Positions 61,948 to 64,000 of a stretch of DNA of 64,000 nt are shown here, one piece after another. The notes beneath the pieces are model-generated. The model did no database searches. It saw only the letters and a list, made by a program, of their open reading frames with translations, and was not told where the DNA came from. Source of the DNA: Rhodospirillaceae bacterium (GTDB lineage: Bacteria; Pseudomonadota; Alphaproteobacteria; UBA6615); the NCBI GenBank assembly GCA_018667335.1, contig JABIVD010000051.1, positions 1 to 64,000 of the forward strand, given 5' to 3'. Numbering within the stretch: the stretch's first letter is position 1; each line of letters starts with the position of its first letter. A program made the translations under genes and the position numbers.

Positions 61948-62748
61948 ATGAACATCACCCTGAACGACGTTGATTTCCGCTACGAGCTCGACGGGCCGGA
62001 AGGCGCGCCGTGGATCGTATTTTCCAACTCGCTCACCACCGATGTCACCATGTGGGACACGGAGGTGGCGCAGCTCAAGGATCGCTACCGCATCCTGCGC
62101 TACGACACCCGCGGTCACGGCCAGACGGCGGCGGCACCCGGCCCCTACAGCTTCGAGATGCTGGTCGGCGACATCATCGCGCTGATGGACGCGCTCGGCG
62201 TGGACAAGGCCCATTATGTGGGTCTCTCGCTCGGCGGCATGGCGGGGCTCGGCATGGCCATCGAGCATGGCGATCGATTGTTGAGCATGGCGGCTTGTGA
62301 CGCGCGCCCGTTCGCGGACCCGGAATGGGCCGCGCCCTGGGTCGACCGCATCGCGCTGGCCCGCGCCAAGGGCATGGAAGCGCTGGCGGAGCCGACCGTC
62401 GCGCGCTGGTTCACCGAAGATTTCCAGGCCGATCCGGCCAACGTCCCGGTGCTGGATCATGTGCGCCGGATGATCCGCGAGACGTCGGTCGAGGGCTATA
62501 CGGGTTGTGCGGGCGCGCTGCAGGGCCTCAACTACCTGCCCCGGCTGGGAGAGATTTCGGTGCCGAGCCTGTTCATGACGGGTGCGTCGGACGGCAGCAC
62601 GCCGCCGGCGTCGTCGCAGCAGATGCATGCGGCCGTGCCTGGATCGCAATGCGTGATCCTGGACCCGGCTTCGCACATCTCGAATATGGAAAACCCGGCG
62701 CAGTTCGACGCCGCGCTGTTTGCCCATATCGAGGCGGCGGGCGCCTGA
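61948..62748 (+). CDS. Alpha/beta hydrolase, 3-oxoadipate enol-lactonase-like
   Basis: A 266-residue alpha/beta hydrolase. The nucleophile elbow is GLSLGGMAG, the oxyanion stretch is VFSNSLTTDVTMWD, and the catalytic His lies in ASHISNMENPAQF, all resembling PcaD of the beta-ketoadipate pathway. No other pca gene is nearby, so the lactonase role is uncertain; many PcaD-like hydrolases act on other esters. It starts nine bases after aspS and probably shares its transcript. A REP doublet begins directly after its stop codon. Confidence 0.84.
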   Translation: MNITLNDVDFRYELDGPEGAPWIVFSNSLTTDVTMWDTEVAQLKDRYRILRYDTRGHGQTAAAPGPYSFEMLVGDIIALMDALGVDKAHYVGLSLGGMAGLGMAIEHGDRLLSMAACDARPFADPEWAAPWVDRIALARAKGMEALAEPTVARWFTEDFQADPANVPVLDHVRRMIRETSVEGYTGCAGALQGLNYLPRLGEISVPSLFMTGASDGSTPPASSQQMHAAVPGSQCVILDPASHISNMENPAQFDAALFAHIEAAGA

Positions 62749-62749
62749 C

Positions 62750-62815
62750 GGGCGGGTTTGAAACCCGCCCCTACCACCCCGTTATTTCCCGTAGGGGTGG
62801 GTTTCAAACCCACCC
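62750..62815. repeat. Second REP doublet (REPIN-like) after the enol-lactonase-like gene
   Basis: Two 25-base units, 62750-62774 and 62791-62815, face each other across 16 bases. Their hairpin arms differ at one pair: C-G in the first, T-A in the second, a compensatory change that keeps the stem. The GTAG foot is present in both. The units match the 59916-60011 element except in the loop and this pair. Confidence 0.78.
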
Positions 62816-62843
62816 GGTTGCCGAAGGTGACCGTGAGGCGTGG

Positions 62844-62870
62844 ATGCCCGGATCAAGTCCGGGCATGACG
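62844..62870. repeat. Single copy of a 9+5+9 palindromic repeat
   Basis: ATGCCCGGA and TCCGGGCAT flank a five-base loop and are followed by GACG. The same 27 bases recur exactly at 63574-63600. Confidence 0.75.
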
Positions 62871-62957
62871 AAATCTACCAATTTGAAACATGACGAGGTC
62901 CCGGCGCGGGCTTATCATTGCCCCCCAAGATCGCTTCTCTCGTCATTGGAGACAGAC

Positions 62958-63503
62958 ATGACCTTCAAACCCCGCCTGCGCCATGTCGGCCTGTACACCC
63001 ACGACATGGACGCGATGCTGGCGTTCTACACGGACATCATGGGTCTGACCGTCACCGACGACGGCCGGTATGGCGACCCGGAACAGCGGATCGTGTTCCT
63101 GTCGAGCGACCCCACCGAGCATCATGAGTTCGTGCTGGCCGACCCGCCGGCGGGCGACGGCGAGACGGTTCACGTGCAGCAGATGTCGTTCCTGCTCGAC
63201 GATCTCGACCAGCTGCGCGAGATGCATGGCCGGGTGGTCGGCGCGGGCATCAACATCGACCGCATGTTGACCCACGGCAACGCCTGGTCGATCTATTTCC
63301 AGGACCCGAGTACGAACCGCATCGAGTGCTACGTCCACACCCCCTGGTACGTGACCCAGCCCCATGGGCACCCCTTCGATTTGTCCAAGTCCACCGACGA
63401 GATCATGGAGATGACCGAGGCCCATTGCCGCGAGGATGCGGGCTTCATGATGGCGGCCGACTGGGAGAAGAAGATGGCCGCGAAGATGGCAGGCAACGCA
63501 TAG
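62958..63503 (+). CDS. VOC family protein (glyoxalase/extradiol-dioxygenase fold)
   Basis: A 181-residue protein with two beta-alpha-beta-beta-beta VOC modules. Likely metal ligands are His9 in RHVGLYTHDMDAM and Glu in NRIECYVHTPWYV; EHHEFVLADPP is a further conserved strand. Members include glyoxalase I and ring-cleaving dioxygenases, so the reaction cannot be assigned, although the C-terminal HTPWYVTQPHGHPFDLS segment resembles catechol-dioxygenase-like relatives. GAGACAG precedes the ATG. A paralogue begins 250 bases downstream. Confidence 0.82.
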   Translation: MTFKPRLRHVGLYTHDMDAMLAFYTDIMGLTVTDDGRYGDPEQRIVFLSSDPTEHHEFVLADPPAGDGETVHVQQMSFLLDDLDQLREMHGRVVGAGINIDRMLTHGNAWSIYFQDPSTNRIECYVHTPWYVTQPHGHPFDLSKSTDEIMEMTEAHCREDAGFMMAADWEKKMAAKMAGNA

Positions 63504-63524
63504 GGCCATCGTTTCCAATAATGC

Positions 63525-63600
63525 CGTCATACGCGGGCTAGACCCGCGTATCTCCTGGGATGCCGGGACAGAGATGCCCGGATCAAGTCCGGGCATGACG
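63525..63600. repeat. Inverted doublet of the 9+5+9 palindrome family
   Basis: Two palindromes face each other: ATACGCGGG/CCCGCGTAT (63529-63551) and ATGCCCGGA/TCCGGGCAT (63574-63596). The outer ends are CGTCAT on the left and its complement ATGACG on the right; both loops are five bases. Stem sequences differ but foot and geometry are shared. Confidence 0.65.
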
Positions 63601-63633
63601 CTGTCTTTTTATTGTTTCTGGCGAATTTTCAAT

Positions 63634-63647
63634 TTGATCCAGATCAT
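63634..63647. promoter_or_regulatory. FNR/FixK-like box upstream of the second VOC gene
   Basis: TTGATCCAGATCAT matches the FNR/FixK consensus TTGAT-N4-ATCAA at nine of ten positions, including the C..G flanking the spacer favoured in alphaproteobacteria. It is 107 bases before the VOC ATG, so direct control is plausible but unproven. Confidence 0.4.
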
Positions 63648-63754
63648 CGACCGCTGCGTCGTGGCGTCGGAAGCTCGATGCTGCGGGGAGTCTCGGGCGG
63701 TATCCGGGCGGCCCCCTCCGATTCTATGCACGCGAGCCGCAGCGGGAGCCTGTC

Positions 63755-64000
63755 ATGACCATCACTCCGAAACCGCAACTCAGGCATCTGGGCCTGTACA
63801 CCAGTGATATGGACACCATGCTGGCGTTCTATACCGACGTCATGGGGCTGGTCGTCACCGACCGGGGCGAGATCGGCGACGGCGGTACGCGGATCATCTT
63901 CATGTCGAGCGATCCCGGCGAGCACCATGAATTCGTGCTGATCGACGCGCCGGCGGGAGCCGACGGAGCGCCGATGGAGAGCGTTGCCCAGCAGATTTCG
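63755..64000 (+). CDS. VOC family protein, second copy (partial, cut by window end)
   Basis: The first 82 codons of a gene running off the window. The sequence PQLRHLGLYTSDMDTMLAFY, then DVMGLVVTDRGEIGDGGTRI and EHHEFVLIDAPAG parallels the preceding VOC protein closely, so the two are tandem paralogues that have diverged. The start is ATG 63755 with GGGAG about nine bases upstream. Metal ligand His is retained; the second half is not visible. Confidence 0.8.
   Translation, partial: MTITPKPQLRHLGLYTSDMDTMLAFYTDVMGLVVTDRGEIGDGGTRIIFMSSDPGEHHEFVLIDAPAGADGAPMESVAQQIS

Noticed and set aside
60016-62727. 903-codon open frame on the minus strand opposite aspS
   Set aside because: It is antisense to the clearly real aspS and hydrolase genes, is Arg/Gly/His-rich without any family motif, and arises from high-G+C third-position bias.

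Overview
The window is a gene-dense, high-G+C stretch of an alphaproteobacterial chromosome, most like the Rhodospirillales. This rests on family and gene-order knowledge: rpsF-rpsR-DUF2232-rplI, dnaB-alr-radA-cvpA-purF, fabD-fabG-acpP-fabF-mltG, lptF-lptG-lptD-surA-rsmA, pepA-holC-ndk and purN-purM-DUF2066-hda-ppk1-ppx are typical alphaproteobacterial strings, DUF2794 is an alphaproteobacterial family, and a 41-residue aa3-oxidase subunit IV gene is present. No rRNA, tRNA, CRISPR array, prophage or complete insertion sequence was found. A genus cannot be named.

Layout. 1-321 is an AT-rich non-coding stretch. 322-8990 is accessory and metabolic: a CocE-type hydrolase, an FkbM methyltransferase, a GNAT, an FMN hydroxy-acid oxidase, an adenine/adenosine deaminase, a His/Asp/Met-rich exported protein, a Tat-exported intradiol-dioxygenase-like protein paired with a two-heme membrane protein, and dusA. 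A decayed in-frame copy of the dusA 5' end lies 1.4 kb upstream of dusA. 9001-14139 is a peptidoglycan amino-sugar salvage cluster (FemAB-like protein, murQ, BadF-type sugar kinase, nagA, NamZ/DUF1343). 14192-19793 carries a FlaG-like protein, DUF2794, a lipoprotein, a TPR membrane protein, bamB, der and an SDR.

19802-27632 is a minus-strand run dnaB-alr-mlaE-mlaF-radA-cvpA-purF. A quinone reductase, yaiI and cfa separate it from rpsF-rpsR-DUF2232-rplI (30654-33268). 33548-38184 is the plus-strand fatty-acid cluster ending in mltG; two SDR genes then yicC-gmk follow. 41410-48165 is the outer-membrane biogenesis operon lptF-lptG-lptD-surA-rsmA, without the usual pdxA. pepA-holC-ndk, the small cox gene, purM-purN, DUF2066-hda, ppk1-ppx, rnd, aspS, an enol-lactonase-like hydrolase and two VOC proteins complete the window; the second VOC gene is cut by the window edge.

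Most notable signals: (i) two REP doublets whose palindromes have a GTAG foot and show a compensatory base-pair change, plus a second palindrome family, all within 59.9-63.6 kb; (ii) a Pho-box-like direct repeat upstream of ppk1-ppx; (iii) the in-frame dusA remnant; (iv) the Tat-exported protein plus bis-heme membrane protein pair, in which the tyrosine iron ligands of intradiol dioxygenases appear to be lost; (v) a MurNAc salvage set whose NamZ lacks a visible signal peptide; (vi) a near-perfect palindrome next to the lptF ribosome-binding site; (vii) low-complexity expansions in ribosomal proteins S6, S18 and L9. Everything was read by eye; all homology statements come from remembered motifs, not searches.
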